A stretch of 64,000 nt of DNA from NCBI RefSeq assembly GCF_014696065.1, contig NZ_JACJPL010000031.1, positions 682,001 through 746,000 of the forward strand, in the 5' to 3' direction. Source of the stretch: Leptolyngbya sp. FACHB-261. Lineage in GTDB: Bacteria; Cyanobacteriota; Cyanobacteriia; FACHB-261. The translations under genes and the position numbers were made by a program. Below, piece by piece: positions 36,333-45,183 of this stretch (the stretch's first letter is position 1; each line of letters starts with the position of its first letter). Below the pieces are notes generated by a model. That model was given only the letters and a program-made list of their open reading frames with translations. It was not told where the DNA came from and did not search any database.

Positions 36333-37853
36333 ATGAAGAGACTCCACGGCTTTAGTCCTCGTAGAGGCGACAATTACCCTCTCGGTCAATATGTGCCCAC
36401 GGGAAAGTTTGGTAGGTTATTTCCCAATCTGCGGCCGCTCACACCCTCCAAGGAGAGTTTGACCGATTTGGGCAATGCCATGCTCGATACAAAAGCCGAT
36501 AATCCAAACGGAGATCGAGATGGCGATAACCCTAGTGTTCCAGCTGGCTACACTTATCTTGGCCAATTCATTGATCACGACATCACTCTCGACACAACTG
36601 CGCTCAAAGAAGTTTTGGTTGACCCATTAGCCATTCAAAACTTTCGGACTCCCGCCCTTGATTTAGATAGCGTCTACGGTTCGGGTCCCAGCGGGCAGCC
36701 CTTTCTCTACGATCTCGATGATCCAGACCAGTTTCTAATTGGTTCAACCACAGCAGTCGCCGCTGATGGGCGACCGAGCAAAGAAGCAATTGCAGCAAAG
36801 CCTAACGATCTGCCCCGAGTCAGCAGTGGCCTTGCCGTGCTTGGCGACCCACGCAACGATGAGAATTTGATCGTTGCCCAGCTTCATCTCGCCTTTCTGA
36901 AGTTCCACAATAAAGTGGTTCAGGGCATTAAGAACGGCAGCATCAAGCAGAGTTCTCCCGTTCGCAAAACGCCTTTTGAAGAAGCCAGAGACATCGTGAT
37001 CTGGCATTACCAGTGGATTGTTCTCCACGACTTTCTGCGCCTTATCCTCGACATCCAGCAACTGGATCTGGTGTTGAAACAAGGAAGAGCTTTTTACAAA
37101 CCGATTGGCGAGGCCTTTATTCCAGTTGAATTTTCTGCAGCAGCCTATCGTCTCGGCCACAGCATGATTCGCTCGGTTTATGACTACAACCGAGTATTTA
37201 CCACCGATCAAAAGAGCCCTGGCTTTATCACCCCTGCAACACTTGATCTTTTGTTTGCCTTCACAGCTAAATCTGGTACTAAGGATGATCTTTTTGAGAT
37301 TCCCGTTCCTAGTAACTGGATTATCGATTGGCGGCTATTCTTCGACTTAGATGCTCCAGTGAAGGTCAATCCTAGCCGTAAGCTGGATCCTTTCCTGGTC
37401 AATCCTCTGGCAAACTTACCGAATGTTCCTGCTCCCAGTTCATTAGCCGTTAGAAATCTATTGCGTGGCAGTAGTTTAGGTTTGCCACCCGGCCAAAGCA
37501 TTGCCAGGTCCATGGGACTTAAGCCATTGAAGCCAGCACAAATCGCTGAAGGTCCAGATGGCGCAGTCGCGAAGCAACACAACTTCCATATAGAAACACC
37601 GCTCTGGTATTACATCCTTAAGGAAGCGCAGATTCAGGCGGGCGGCAGACACTTAGGCCAATTGGGCAGCCGAATTATTGCCGAGGTTTTTGTTGGTCTC
37701 CTAGAAACCGATAGCAGTTCGTTCCTGTCTCGCTGCCCCGACTGGAAACCGACTCTACCGGCAAAGGTTCCTGGAACTTTTACCTTTGCCGATTTGCTGC
37801 GGTTTGTCGATGACCTCAATCCTATAGGAGATAAGCCAGCACCAAGCGCCTAA
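36333..37853 (+). CDS. animal-type haem peroxidase family protein
   Basis: The 506-aa protein belongs to the peroxidase-cyclooxygenase superfamily (myeloperoxidase-like fold). GYTYLGQFIDHDITLD holds the distal His next to Asp residues equivalent to the haem-linking/calcium site. Later come VAQLHLAFLKFHNKVV, RDIVIWHYQWIVLHDFLRLIL, and YRLGHSMIRSVYDYNRVF with the proximal His. LWYYILKEAQIQAGGRHLGQLGSRIIAEVFVGLL is the usual C-terminal helix pair. There is no signal peptide. Bacterial members may oxidise halides or make oxygenated lipids; the substrate here is unknown. The gene is monocistronic with a terminator. Confidence 0.93.
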   Translation: MKRLHGFSPRRGDNYPLGQYVPTGKFGRLFPNLRPLTPSKESLTDLGNAMLDTKADNPNGDRDGDNPSVPAGYTYLGQFIDHDITLDTTALKEVLVDPLAIQNFRTPALDLDSVYGSGPSGQPFLYDLDDPDQFLIGSTTAVAADGRPSKEAIAAKPNDLPRVSSGLAVLGDPRNDENLIVAQLHLAFLKFHNKVVQGIKNGSIKQSSPVRKTPFEEARDIVIWHYQWIVLHDFLRLILDIQQLDLVLKQGRAFYKPIGEAFIPVEFSAAAYRLGHSMIRSVYDYNRVFTTDQKSPGFITPATLDLLFAFTAKSGTKDDLFEIPVPSNWIIDWRLFFDLDAPVKVNPSRKLDPFLVNPLANLPNVPAPSSLAVRNLLRGSSLGLPPGQSIARSMGLKPLKPAQIAEGPDGAVAKQHNFHIETPLWYYILKEAQIQAGGRHLGQLGSRIIAEVFVGLLETDSSSFLSRCPDWKPTLPAKVPGTFTFADLLRFVDDLNPIGDKPAPSA

Positions 37854-37867
37854 CTCTTTTAGTTCTA

Positions 37868-37902
37868 CAAAAGGCCCGAGGGGTTACTGCTTGGGCCTTT
37901 TG
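37868..37902. terminator. bidirectional terminator between convergent genes
   Basis: CAAAAGGCCC (37868-37877) and GGGCCTTTTG (37893-37902) pair perfectly with a 15-base loop. The A-run on the left and the T-run on the right let it work in both directions. It serves the haem peroxidase and the convergent aminotransferase gene, whose stop is 4 bases away. Confidence 0.8.
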
Positions 37903-37905
37903 TAT

Positions 37906-39219
37906 TTAGGGCAAACCTGTTTGTAATACCGCTAGGCTCTGATCAAGAAGCTCCAGCGCTTCTTCAACCTCGCTTTTGCTGATATTCAGCGGCGGCGTAA
38001 TGCGCAAGACATTGCCGTAATAGCCACCTTTGCCAATCAGCAAACCGCGTTTCTTAGTTTCTTCAAACAATTGCACAACGAATTTGGTAGCAGGTTCTTT
38101 AGTTTTAGGATCAGTGACCATTTCCACACCCTGCATCAGACCCATGCCGCGCACATCGCCCATGACCGGATATTTCTGTTGCAAAGATTCCAGGCCGGAG
38201 CGGAGTAAAGCGCCTTGAGTCGCAGCATTATCGGCCAAATTTTCTACCTGGATTACTTCAATGGTGGCAACTGCCGCCGCACAGCTCACCGGATTGCCAC
38301 CGAAAGTCGAGACATAGAGCCCTGGAAATCGGTCGGCCAGTTCTGCTTTGGCAATCGTGACCCCCAAGGGCAAGCCGTTAGCAACCCCTTTGGCCATGGT
38401 CATAATGTCTGGCTCCACACCCCACTGCTCAATGCCAAACATCTTGCCGCCAGTGCGCCCGAAGCCAGTCTGCACCTCATCGCTGATGAACACACCACCG
38501 TAGTTCCGCACAGTTTCAGCCACAATGCCAAAGTATTCTGGTGGTGGCGTAATAAAGCCGCCTACCCCCTGAATTGGCTCCGCAATCATGCCAGCAATTT
38601 GCCCAGTCGTGGTGGTCTGGATAACCTGCTCCACGTCCTTGGCACAGCGCAGTTCACAACTGGGATACTCCAGGCCGTAGGGACACCGATAGCAGTAAGC
38701 ATTGGCAACATGCTTCACGCCGGGTACTTGACTGGGCAACTGCCGCCAAGTGCTCTGAGCCGTGATGTTTGTGGTCAAAATTGTGTGACCACTGTAGGCG
38801 TGGCGCAAGGCCAGAAACTCCAGCGAACCAGTGGCGTACTGCGCCAATTGGATAGCTGTCTCATTCGCCTCAGAGCCACTCGGCGAGAAAAAACTTTTCT
38901 GCAAGGAGCCGGGAGTGATCTCCGCCATCTTTTCCGCAAGATCCACAATCGGCGCATTGGGATAGAGCGTCGAGGAATGCAAAAGCTTTTGGGACTGGCT
39001 CAGCACCGCCTCAGTTACGCGGGGATGGTTGTGGCCAACACTGGTCGTAAGAATGCCGCCAAAAAAATCCAGGTAGGACTGACCAGCGACATCCCAGACC
39101 TGAGCTCCCTGACCTCGATCCAGCACCACAGGCTCAGCGTAGTAGTTGGACACACAGGGCCAGAGGTACTCGCGGTGCTTTTCGGCAATGGCCTGAGTGG
39201 GTTGAATATCTTGCCCCAT
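37906..39219 (-). CDS. class III aminotransferase (AGXT2-like)
   Basis: This PLP enzyme belongs to the ornithine/GABA/alanine-glyoxylate aminotransferase group. The start at ATG 39219 gives about 437 aa and fits family alignments; the longer open frame to 39405 has no similarity. Motifs: FFGGILTTSVGHNHPRV, FSPSGSEANETAIQLA, IAEPIQGVGGF, ISDEVQTGFGRTGG with Asp, and TMAKGVANGLPLGVTIAK with the PLP-binding Lys. The Cys-rich insert YRCPYGLEYPSCELRC is typical of the AGXT2 subgroup. The exact substrate cannot be read from the sequence. Confidence 0.9.
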   Translation of the reverse strand: MGQDIQPTQAIAEKHREYLWPCVSNYYAEPVVLDRGQGAQVWDVAGQSYLDFFGGILTTSVGHNHPRVTEAVLSQSQKLLHSSTLYPNAPIVDLAEKMAEITPGSLQKSFFSPSGSEANETAIQLAQYATGSLEFLALRHAYSGHTILTTNITAQSTWRQLPSQVPGVKHVANAYCYRCPYGLEYPSCELRCAKDVEQVIQTTTTGQIAGMIAEPIQGVGGFITPPPEYFGIVAETVRNYGGVFISDEVQTGFGRTGGKMFGIEQWGVEPDIMTMAKGVANGLPLGVTIAKAELADRFPGLYVSTFGGNPVSCAAAVATIEVIQVENLADNAATQGALLRSGLESLQQKYPVMGDVRGMGLMQGVEMVTDPKTKEPATKFVVQLFEETKKRGLLIGKGGYYGNVLRITPPLNISKSEVEEALELLDQSLAVLQTGLP

Positions 39220-39539
39220 GGGAGGTTCAGAGAGGTTATGTGTAGTAAAGTGACCTCTTAACTTACCACCGGATAACCCTTGGTCGACTGCATGGTTTGT
39301 AACGGTTTGCGCAAAAACGTAGGTCTTTGTGCTCTGGTGGGAAGGCTGACCGATGGAAGATTTTCTCATTTCCAGCAAGGGTTTAAGGAAGATTCCTGCC
39401 CCCACTGCTGGAGCGGTGTAAAGGCTTCTAACTCAATTAGCTTGCAGAATTAGGGCCAATTGGCACTTCTGTATATATAATCGAGCGCAGTTTGTCTCCA
39501 TTTACTCATTACTCAGACTTGGTTTGGCAAGGAGCTGAA

Positions 39540-40352
39540 ATGAAACGGATGCTACGCAGGTGCAGTCTAGGACTAGCCCTGATCTTCCTCGTGGGCTTGC
39601 AGACCAAAGTGGCAACAGCCGCTGCCTTAGTGCGTGTTCTGGTTCACGAGGAAGCCAGCAACTCTATGGCGGTATCAGTCTCTCTGCCCGCAACGCTCCA
39701 GACTCAGGGGCAACCGTTGCAACGGTTAGAGCCGGGGCAATGGTACTCTCTACCCACGAGTGTGGTCAGCCGCATCCAGCCAGCTGCAGGCGGCTTGGTT
39801 CGAGTTGGCAACACCTGGTACCCAGGCATGATTGAGGTGCGCCCTCGCCGTGGTGAGGGGATAGCAATTAACATTTTGCCGGTTGAAGAGTATCTGCGTG
39901 GCGTTGTGCCCAATGAGATGCCCGCCAGCTGGCATATGGACGCACTCCAAGCTCAAGCTGTAGCTGCCCGCACCTACGCTCTGCGCACCCAATCTAGCCG
40001 TAAATGGGGCAGTAACCCGTTTGACTTAGTTGATGACACCCGCGATCAGGTTTATCGCGGTTTTTACTATTTCGACTCCCGAAACAACCGCAACGTGCCC
40101 AAGTTCCATCGCCGCACTGATGAGGCCATTGCCGCAACCCGTGGCATCGTCATGGGCAATGCCGCGGGCTACTATCGCGCCCGCATTACCAATAGCTGGA
40201 TCCCCTACAACGGCGGCTACATGCCCAATCCCGATGGCGAACACCTGGACCAGGAAATGACTCAGGCGATGGCTGAACGGGGCTGGAATTGGCAGCAAAT
40301 CATTGCCTGGTGGTACAACAACCCCCAACTGCAACGTTTGCAGCAGCTTTAA
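39540..40352 (+). CDS. SpoIID/LytB-domain protein
   Basis: The protein, about 270 aa, begins at ATG 39540 with AAGGAGC upstream; a signal peptide ends near ATAAALV. The SpoIID domain (about 60-260) shows INILPVEEYLRGVVPNEMPASWHMDALQAQAVAARTYAL, the classical signature whose first Glu is the catalytic residue of SpoIID lytic transglycosylases. It then has DQVYRGF.YF and ATRGIVMG. Outside sporulating bacteria such proteins probably cut or modify denuded peptidoglycan glycan strands in the periplasm. A small zinc-ribbon gene follows at 19 bases. Confidence 0.9.
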   Translation: MKRMLRRCSLGLALIFLVGLQTKVATAAALVRVLVHEEASNSMAVSVSLPATLQTQGQPLQRLEPGQWYSLPTSVVSRIQPAAGGLVRVGNTWYPGMIEVRPRRGEGIAINILPVEEYLRGVVPNEMPASWHMDALQAQAVAARTYALRTQSSRKWGSNPFDLVDDTRDQVYRGFYYFDSRNNRNVPKFHRRTDEAIAATRGIVMGNAAGYYRARITNSWIPYNGGYMPNPDGEHLDQEMTQAMAERGWNWQQIIAWWYNNPQLQRLQQL

Positions 40353-40371
40353 GCCGCCCAATACCTGACCC

Positions 40372-40578
40372 ATGAAAGTCTCTCTGGAGTACCTGTACCA
40401 CTTCTGCTGCGATTATTGCGGCAGTTGGTGGAGCCGTGCGGATATTGAGCCCGTGTCAGGAGAGCAGGTTCACTGCCCTCGCTGCGGTAAGCTCAACACG
40501 GTTGATGCAATCCAGACCTTCCGTAACGCTGCCAGAGGGTCTTGTCTCCAGAAGGCACCAGATCCCCACGTACCCTAA
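40372..40578 (+). CDS. small zinc-ribbon protein, 68 aa
   Basis: The protein has two Cys pairs, CDYCG and CPRCGK (residues 14-17 and about 41-44), spaced like a zinc ribbon; the sequence HFCCDYCGSWWSRADIEPVSGEQVHCPRCGKLN is well ordered. It starts 19 bases after the SpoIID gene, so an operon is likely. The function is unknown; the type is common in cyanobacteria. Confidence 0.75.
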   Translation: MKVSLEYLYHFCCDYCGSWWSRADIEPVSGEQVHCPRCGKLNTVDAIQTFRNAARGSCLQKAPDPHVP

Positions 40579-40579
40579 A

Positions 40580-40613
40580 AGCCCTGCCTCCTAGAGAGTG
40601 GAGAAGCAGGGCT
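40580..40613 (+). terminator. hairpin after the zinc-ribbon gene
   Basis: AGCCCTGC (40580-40587) pairs with GCAGGGCT (40606-40613), and inside it CTCC pairs with GGAG. The T-run is weak (CTATTG), but location directly after the stop makes a terminator likely. Confidence 0.6.
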
Positions 40614-40645
40614 CTATTGAGGGCTATCGGACTAAACGAGCCCCC

Positions 40646-40813
40646 CTAGGGTTGCTCTAGAACACCAATACGGCACTGTTGGTCTTGACTAGCAGTAGCC
40701 AAGTTTGCGGTGATGCGTTCCAGTTGGCTCAGCCGCTCCCCCATTTGCTCCAGTTGTTCCTCTGGCCATTTTTGCAAGTCGGTCCAAGCGTTAATTGATC
40801 GGCTCACCCCCAT
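40646..40813 (-). CDS. possible 55-aa coiled-coil microprotein
   Basis: The frame from ATG 40813 to TAG 40646 encodes 55 residues. A helical stretch with hydrophobic spacing (EEQLEQMGERLSQLERITANLATA) suggests a short coiled coil. There is a weak GAGG upstream. No relative is recognised; it may be a chance frame, though amino acid use looks natural. Confidence 0.35.
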   Translation of the reverse strand: MGVSRSINAWTDLQKWPEEQLEQMGERLSQLERITANLATASQDQQCRIGVLEQP

Positions 40814-40901
40814 TGCTGCTAGTCATTGCTCAACCTCTTCGTCCGGCCCGTAACCACTTAGAGTAGCGGGCTGACGAATAACTCAAAATCCTCAAAGAAG
40901 A

Positions 40902-40945
40902 CCAAACCCTTAGTTGTTGGCCAAGGCTAACAACTAAGGGTTTGG
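40902..40945 (-). terminator. terminator after the Hlip gene
   Basis: CCAAACCCTTAGTTGTT (40902-40918) pairs perfectly with AACAACTAAGGGTTTGG (40929-40945), a 17-base stem with a 10-base loop. On the minus strand it lies 30 bases after the Hlip stop and is followed by TCTTCTTT. Confidence 0.75.
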
Positions 40946-40975
40946 CTAAACCTTAATTAGGCAATTAGGCGAGAG

Positions 40976-41140
40976 TTATAGCAGACCCCAGAAGTGCAGA
41001 ATGCCCTGGTTGCTAACCAACTCAATGATTACAGCAGCGGCAAAACCGATCATTGCCAAACGACCATTCAGGCTTTCAGCGCTGGGCGTGAAGCCAAACT
41101 TGGGGCCGTTGGCTTCAGCAGCCTTGGTGTTAGATTCCAT
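40976..41140 (-). CDS. high-light-inducible chlorophyll-binding protein (Hlip)
   Basis: The 54-aa protein is too short for routine gene length cut-offs but is clear. Its helix carries the chlorophyll a/b-binding signature [20 protein letters not shown], with the Glu, Asn and Arg of the ExxNGRxAMIGF pigment-binding motif, then the end GILHFWGLL. Hlips sit in thylakoid membranes, bind chlorophyll and carotenoid, and protect photosystem assembly under strong light. GAGG precedes the ATG at 41140. The upstream region has an HLR1-like site, and a strong terminator follows, so it is a single-gene unit. Confidence 0.9.
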   Translation of the reverse strand: MESNTKAAEANGPKFGFTPSAESLNGRLAMIGFAAAVIIELVSNQGILHFWGLL

Positions 41141-41224
41141 AACGTTTGACCTCTTCTAGAACGGACGAGCAACTAACTAGTTTCAGACAAACAATTCCAG
41201 ACAACGAGCCGTAAGCCGGAGGCC

Positions 41225-41242
41225 TACGTTAAAGAATGTAAC
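41225..41242 (-). promoter_or_regulatory. HLR1-like RpaB site upstream of the Hlip gene
   Basis: On the minus strand GTTACATT-CT-TTAACGTA matches the HLR1 consensus of two (G/T)TTACA(T/A)(T/A) repeats separated by two bases: the first half is perfect, the second fits six of eight. It lies about 85 bases before the Hlip start codon. HLR1 is the known site of the regulator RpaB at hli and photosystem genes. Confidence 0.55.
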
Positions 41243-41337
41243 AAGCCCGCCAGCTAACAGCAACGTTTTCTTCACAGTCCGCTGTGAAGACGAGGCGCAA
41301 TTTGGCTAGAGGTTTCCCCCAGGGCTTCGGTCAACGG

Positions 41338-42555
41338 CTAGGGAACTAGACGAGCGAAGCGCTTTTTGCCAACCTGAAGCACCTTGCCGGTTAACTGTTC
41401 AGGGCTCTCAAAGCTGAGATCAACCTGGTCAATTTTCTGGCCGTCAAGCTTGACAGCCCCACTTTGAATCTGGCGTCGCGCCTCAGAGGAGCTAGCACAT
41501 AGACCACTAGCGCTCAGTAGATAGAACACCGGCGCGGGAAACTGAATATTGGCTAAGGAGAATTCCGGTACACTAGCTGCTGCTGCTGCGTTGCCTTCAC
41601 TCACCAAGGCGCGGGCGCTATCTTGAGCCTGTTTAGCTAGTTCCGCTGAGTAATACTGACTGACGACCTCAAGGGCTAAAAGCTTTTGCCGTTCGCGGGG
41701 ATCAGAGGGGAGTTGGTCTAAAGGCAGGTTCGTGAGCAATTCAAAGTAGTTAAAGATCTGAGTATCAGGCACTTTCTCCAGCTTGGAGTACATACTCAGG
41801 GGGTCTTCGGATAGACCGACATAGTTGCCCAAAGACTTGGACATTTTTTGGTGCCCATCCAAACCAATCAACAGTGGCATAGTCAAACAAAACTGCGGTG
41901 ACAGACCGAAGTGTTGTTGTAGATCCCGTCCCACCAGCAGATTGAATTTCTGGTCGGTGCCGCCTAGTTCGACATCAGCTTTTACGGCTACAGAGTCATA
42001 GCCCTGCATCAGGGGATAGAGAAATTCGTGCAGATAAACAGGATTGTTCACCTGCATTCGCTCAGCAAAGCCTTCCTTAGCTAGCATTTGGCTAACGGTC
42101 ATGGTTGCCAGCAGCTTAATAATTTCTTGCAAGTCTAGCTTGGCAAGCCATTCGGAGTTGTAGCGAATCTCCAGACGTCCAGGTGTGTCAAAGTCTAGAA
42201 CTGGACGCAACTGTTCAAGATAGGTCTGAGCGTTGGTTTGAACCTGCTCTTCGCTTAATTGGCGACGCACTTCAGATTTGCCAGTAGGGTCGCCAATGCG
42301 AGCTGTGAAGTCACCAATAATCAGCACAGCAGTGTGCCCAGCATCTTGAAAAGCACGCAGCTTGCGGAAAACAAGGCTGTGGCCCAAGTGAATATCGGTG
42401 CCCGTCGGATCAATGCCAAGTTTGATGCGCAGAGGCAGTTCGGCTGATTCTAGACGCTTCCAGAGATTGTCCTCAGGACTATTCGGAAAGACTTCGACAA
42501 TGCCTCGGCGTAGCAAGGTCAGAGAATGGGGGTCAGTTACGCTCACAGTCTTCAA
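41338..42555 (-). CDS. tyrS: tyrosine--tRNA ligase
   Basis: TyrS charges tRNA-Tyr. The 405-aa class I synthetase has the HIGH-like motif in [18 protein letters not shown] and the KMSKS motif in [14 protein letters not shown]. The C-terminal S4 RNA-binding domain ([24 protein letters not shown]) completes it. The KMSKS with following GN is the TyrZ-like subgroup typical of cyanobacteria. It stands alone, 608 bases from the divergent PBP gene. Confidence 0.97.
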   Translation of the reverse strand: MKTVSVTDPHSLTLLRRGIVEVFPNSPEDNLWKRLESAELPLRIKLGIDPTGTDIHLGHSLVFRKLRAFQDAGHTAVLIIGDFTARIGDPTGKSEVRRQLSEEQVQTNAQTYLEQLRPVLDFDTPGRLEIRYNSEWLAKLDLQEIIKLLATMTVSQMLAKEGFAERMQVNNPVYLHEFLYPLMQGYDSVAVKADVELGGTDQKFNLLVGRDLQQHFGLSPQFCLTMPLLIGLDGHQKMSKSLGNYVGLSEDPLSMYSKLEKVPDTQIFNYFELLTNLPLDQLPSDPRERQKLLALEVVSQYYSAELAKQAQDSARALVSEGNAAAAASVPEFSLANIQFPAPVFYLLSASGLCASSSEARRQIQSGAVKLDGQKIDQVDLSFESPEQLTGKVLQVGKKRFARLVP

Positions 42556-43163
42556 TAGCCAGTCAGGCCAGGATGGAGGCCACGCTTAAGTCAGTGGACA
42601 ATATCCCTGAAGTCTACCCCATGCAGTTGTCCGCTTAGAACTGCTGGTTAGAACTGCGAGCTGAGGAATTAGCTTTCGCAACACTGATCGCAGCTGTTTC
42701 TTGAAATTTAAAAGTACTAGGGATTCGTTTAAACCCTGCCTCGGATCGTGTTTGAAACCTGCCCAGAAAATAGGGTCAAAGTAAACTTTGACTTGCAGCA
42801 GATCTCTGACTGGTACTCGGCCTAAAAAGCCTTATATCTGCTTCTATCCTGCCGCCTGTTCCTGCCACCACAGTTTTCCGCTCGCGGTTGCCGTCTGGGG
42901 TAAGCTAACCTTTAATTTCTGCTGTCTCAGGACCTGAGCTTGTCAAGAGGCCACTACCAAATTCAGCTAGATGCTAGCTGAACTTCCCAGGATGGTGCTT
43001 AGTTCCCCAGAATTGGGGGGCCAGGGAAAGAGCGTCTAAGTTCTGATCAGAAATGGGTAAAGTATAAAATCTACTACTTAGACAAGCTCCCCTTTTAGGA
43101 TGGCCTCAAGCCAGGGGTGGGCAGACTATAATCCACTCGATTCACCCAGACCCCAGGACCGCC
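42556..43163. other. 608-base divergent gap between tyrS and the PBP gene
   Basis: No gene is seen. Near 43004-43034 lies TTCCCCAGAATTGGGGGGCCAGGGAA, whose CCC-AGNATT-GGGGGGCC core resembles the right arm of the palindrome inserted in the AAA-WD40 gene. It looks like one decayed half of such an element. The remainder presumably holds both promoters. Confidence 0.45.
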
Positions 43164-45086
43164 GTGTCTTCTAAGAGTCTCAAACACAAGCAGAAGCAGC
43201 CCTCGCGCCCACCCGAGACTCTGGCTTATGTGCAGTCTGTGGGTAAAGCAGTGGGTGGGTCACTACTGGCCGTGACGCTATTGGGCAGCTCGGTCGTTGC
43301 GGGTGCCCTTTCAGGTTTGGCCCTGAGCTTCCGTGATTTGCCAGATGTGCGGGTGCTCAAGGGCTATGTGCCCACAGAGACAACTCATATTTACGACATC
43401 ACAGGTAAGCCGATCGATAGTGTCCACGGTGAAGCCAACCGTGAAGTTGTCCCGCTTAATTCGATGTCACCCAACCTCAAGCGAGCGGTGCTGGCAATCG
43501 AAGACAGCTACTTCTATTCTCATCGCGGCGTTGACCCCAACGGCATTGCTCGGGCCTTTATCAGCAACTGGGAAAGAGGTTCTGTGGTCGAGGGTGGCTC
43601 CACCGTTACCCAGCAGTTGGTGAAGAATCTGTTTCTGTCGCCTGAGCAAACCTTCAACCGCAAGGTAGCAGAAGCAGTTCTGGCGATGCGCCTAGAGCAG
43701 ATCTTTGACAAGAACGAAATCCTGGAGATGTACCTCAACCAGGTCTATTGGGGACACAACACATATGGCGTAGAAACAGCAGCCGAGAGCTACTTCAACA
43801 AGTCGGCATCTGAACTAACACTGGCTGAGTCCGCGATGATGGCCGGGCTGATTCAGGCGCCCGAAGTCTTTAGCCCCTTCATGGACTACACGCTTGCTAA
43901 ACAGCGCCAGTTGTTGGTGCTGAACCGCATGCTAGAGCTGAAGTGGATTACGGCTGCCGAATACAAGCAGGCCCGCCAGCAGCCGTTGCAGCTGGGCGAA
44001 ATCACCTCATTCCGTCGTAGCGAAGTGCCTTGGATTACTGAGGCGGTGATTCAAGAGTTAACTGACCGCTTCGGCTCAGACGCCATCCTTAAGGGCGGCC
44101 TGCGGGTTCAAACCACAGTGGACTTGCGCCTACAACGTATTGCGGAAGAAACGGTGCGCGGAGAGCACGCTAAATTGCGCCGTCGAGGTCTGCGAGCTGA
44201 CCAAATGGCCCTGGTGTCCCTTGACCCGCGTACAGGCTTTGTCAAAGCAATGGTGGGTGGCGTTAATTACGAAAAGAGCCAGTTCAACCGTGCCCTACTG
44301 GCCAAACGCCAACCTGGCTCAGCCTTCAAACCTTTTGTCTACTACGCCGCTTTCGCCAGTGGCCGCTACACGCCGGAATCCTTTATTTCTGATTCGCCGG
44401 TCAGCTACCGCGATGGCAATGGCTGGTACTCACCGCAGAACTACGACAACTCCTTCATGGGCGGCATTAGCATTCGCAAAGCTCTAGAGTTATCACGTAA
44501 TATCCCCGCCATTCGCCTTGGCAAAGCGGTAGGTATGGAGAAAGTCGTCGAGACTAGCCGAACCCTAGGGATTACCAGTCCGATGGAGCCAGTCACCTCC
44601 TTGCCTTTGGGCGCGGTGGATCTCACACCTATAGAAATGGCTTCCGCCTACGGTGTATTTGCGACCAATGGCTTTAAGTCAGAGCCGACCTTTATTGCTC
44701 GCGTAACCAGCAACAGTGGACGGGTCATCCTGGATAACAATCCAGATCCGCAACTCGTGCTCGATCCCTGGGCTGCTGCCTCTCTCAACAGCGTCTTGCA
44801 AGGGGTGGTCACTCAGGGTACCGGCAAAGCAGCCCAGCTGGGCGATGGTCGTCCAGTAGCAGGTAAAACCGGTACCACCTCTTCAGAACGTGATATCTGG
44901 TTTGTGGGCTATGTGCCTCAGATGGTGACAGCAGTGTGGGTGGGCAACGACGATTATCGCCCTCTGGGCGGCGGCGCAACGGGTGGTGGCTTCGTCGCCC
45001 CGATTTGGAAAGACTTCATGACTAAAGCACTGAAAGGCGTGCCTGCCGAGAAGTTTGACCCACCCTCGAACTTCGAGCGGCCTTAG
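43164..45086 (+). CDS. class A penicillin-binding protein (PBP1A-like)
   Basis: The bifunctional peptidoglycan synthase has 640 aa. After a basic cytoplasmic tail and one membrane helix (about 32-55) comes the GT51 glycosyltransferase domain with AIEDSYFYSHRGVDPNGIARA, whose Glu113 is catalytic, and GGSTVTQQLVKNLFLS. The transpeptidase domain has SxxK at QPGSAFKPF (Ser386), SxN at ELSRN, and KTGTTS around 567-572. It makes and crosslinks glycan strands in the periplasm. Start GTG 43164. The gene stands alone; cyanobacteria usually hold several class A PBPs. Confidence 0.95.
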   Translation: MSSKSLKHKQKQPSRPPETLAYVQSVGKAVGGSLLAVTLLGSSVVAGALSGLALSFRDLPDVRVLKGYVPTETTHIYDITGKPIDSVHGEANREVVPLNSMSPNLKRAVLAIEDSYFYSHRGVDPNGIARAFISNWERGSVVEGGSTVTQQLVKNLFLSPEQTFNRKVAEAVLAMRLEQIFDKNEILEMYLNQVYWGHNTYGVETAAESYFNKSASELTLAESAMMAGLIQAPEVFSPFMDYTLAKQRQLLVLNRMLELKWITAAEYKQARQQPLQLGEITSFRRSEVPWITEAVIQELTDRFGSDAILKGGLRVQTTVDLRLQRIAEETVRGEHAKLRRRGLRADQMALVSLDPRTGFVKAMVGGVNYEKSQFNRALLAKRQPGSAFKPFVYYAAFASGRYTPESFISDSPVSYRDGNGWYSPQNYDNSFMGGISIRKALELSRNIPAIRLGKAVGMEKVVETSRTLGITSPMEPVTSLPLGAVDLTPIEMASAYGVFATNGFKSEPTFIARVTSNSGRVILDNNPDPQLVLDPWAAASLNSVLQGVVTQGTGKAAQLGDGRPVAGKTGTTSSERDIWFVGYVPQMVTAVWVGNDDYRPLGGGATGGGFVAPIWKDFMTKALKGVPAEKFDPPSNFERP

Positions 45087-45183
45087 CCGCCTTAGTTGAG
45101 TCATTAATTAAGGGTTAGGGCAACTACAGGGCAACTACTTAGCACGAGCACCCAGTTAAGCCCTAAGCCCTCCAGGAACCAAG

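Noticed and set aside
38215-39261. 348-aa plus-strand frame opposite the aminotransferase
   Set aside because: The minus strand encodes a complete, motif-rich aminotransferase; the opposite frame has no recognisable domain.
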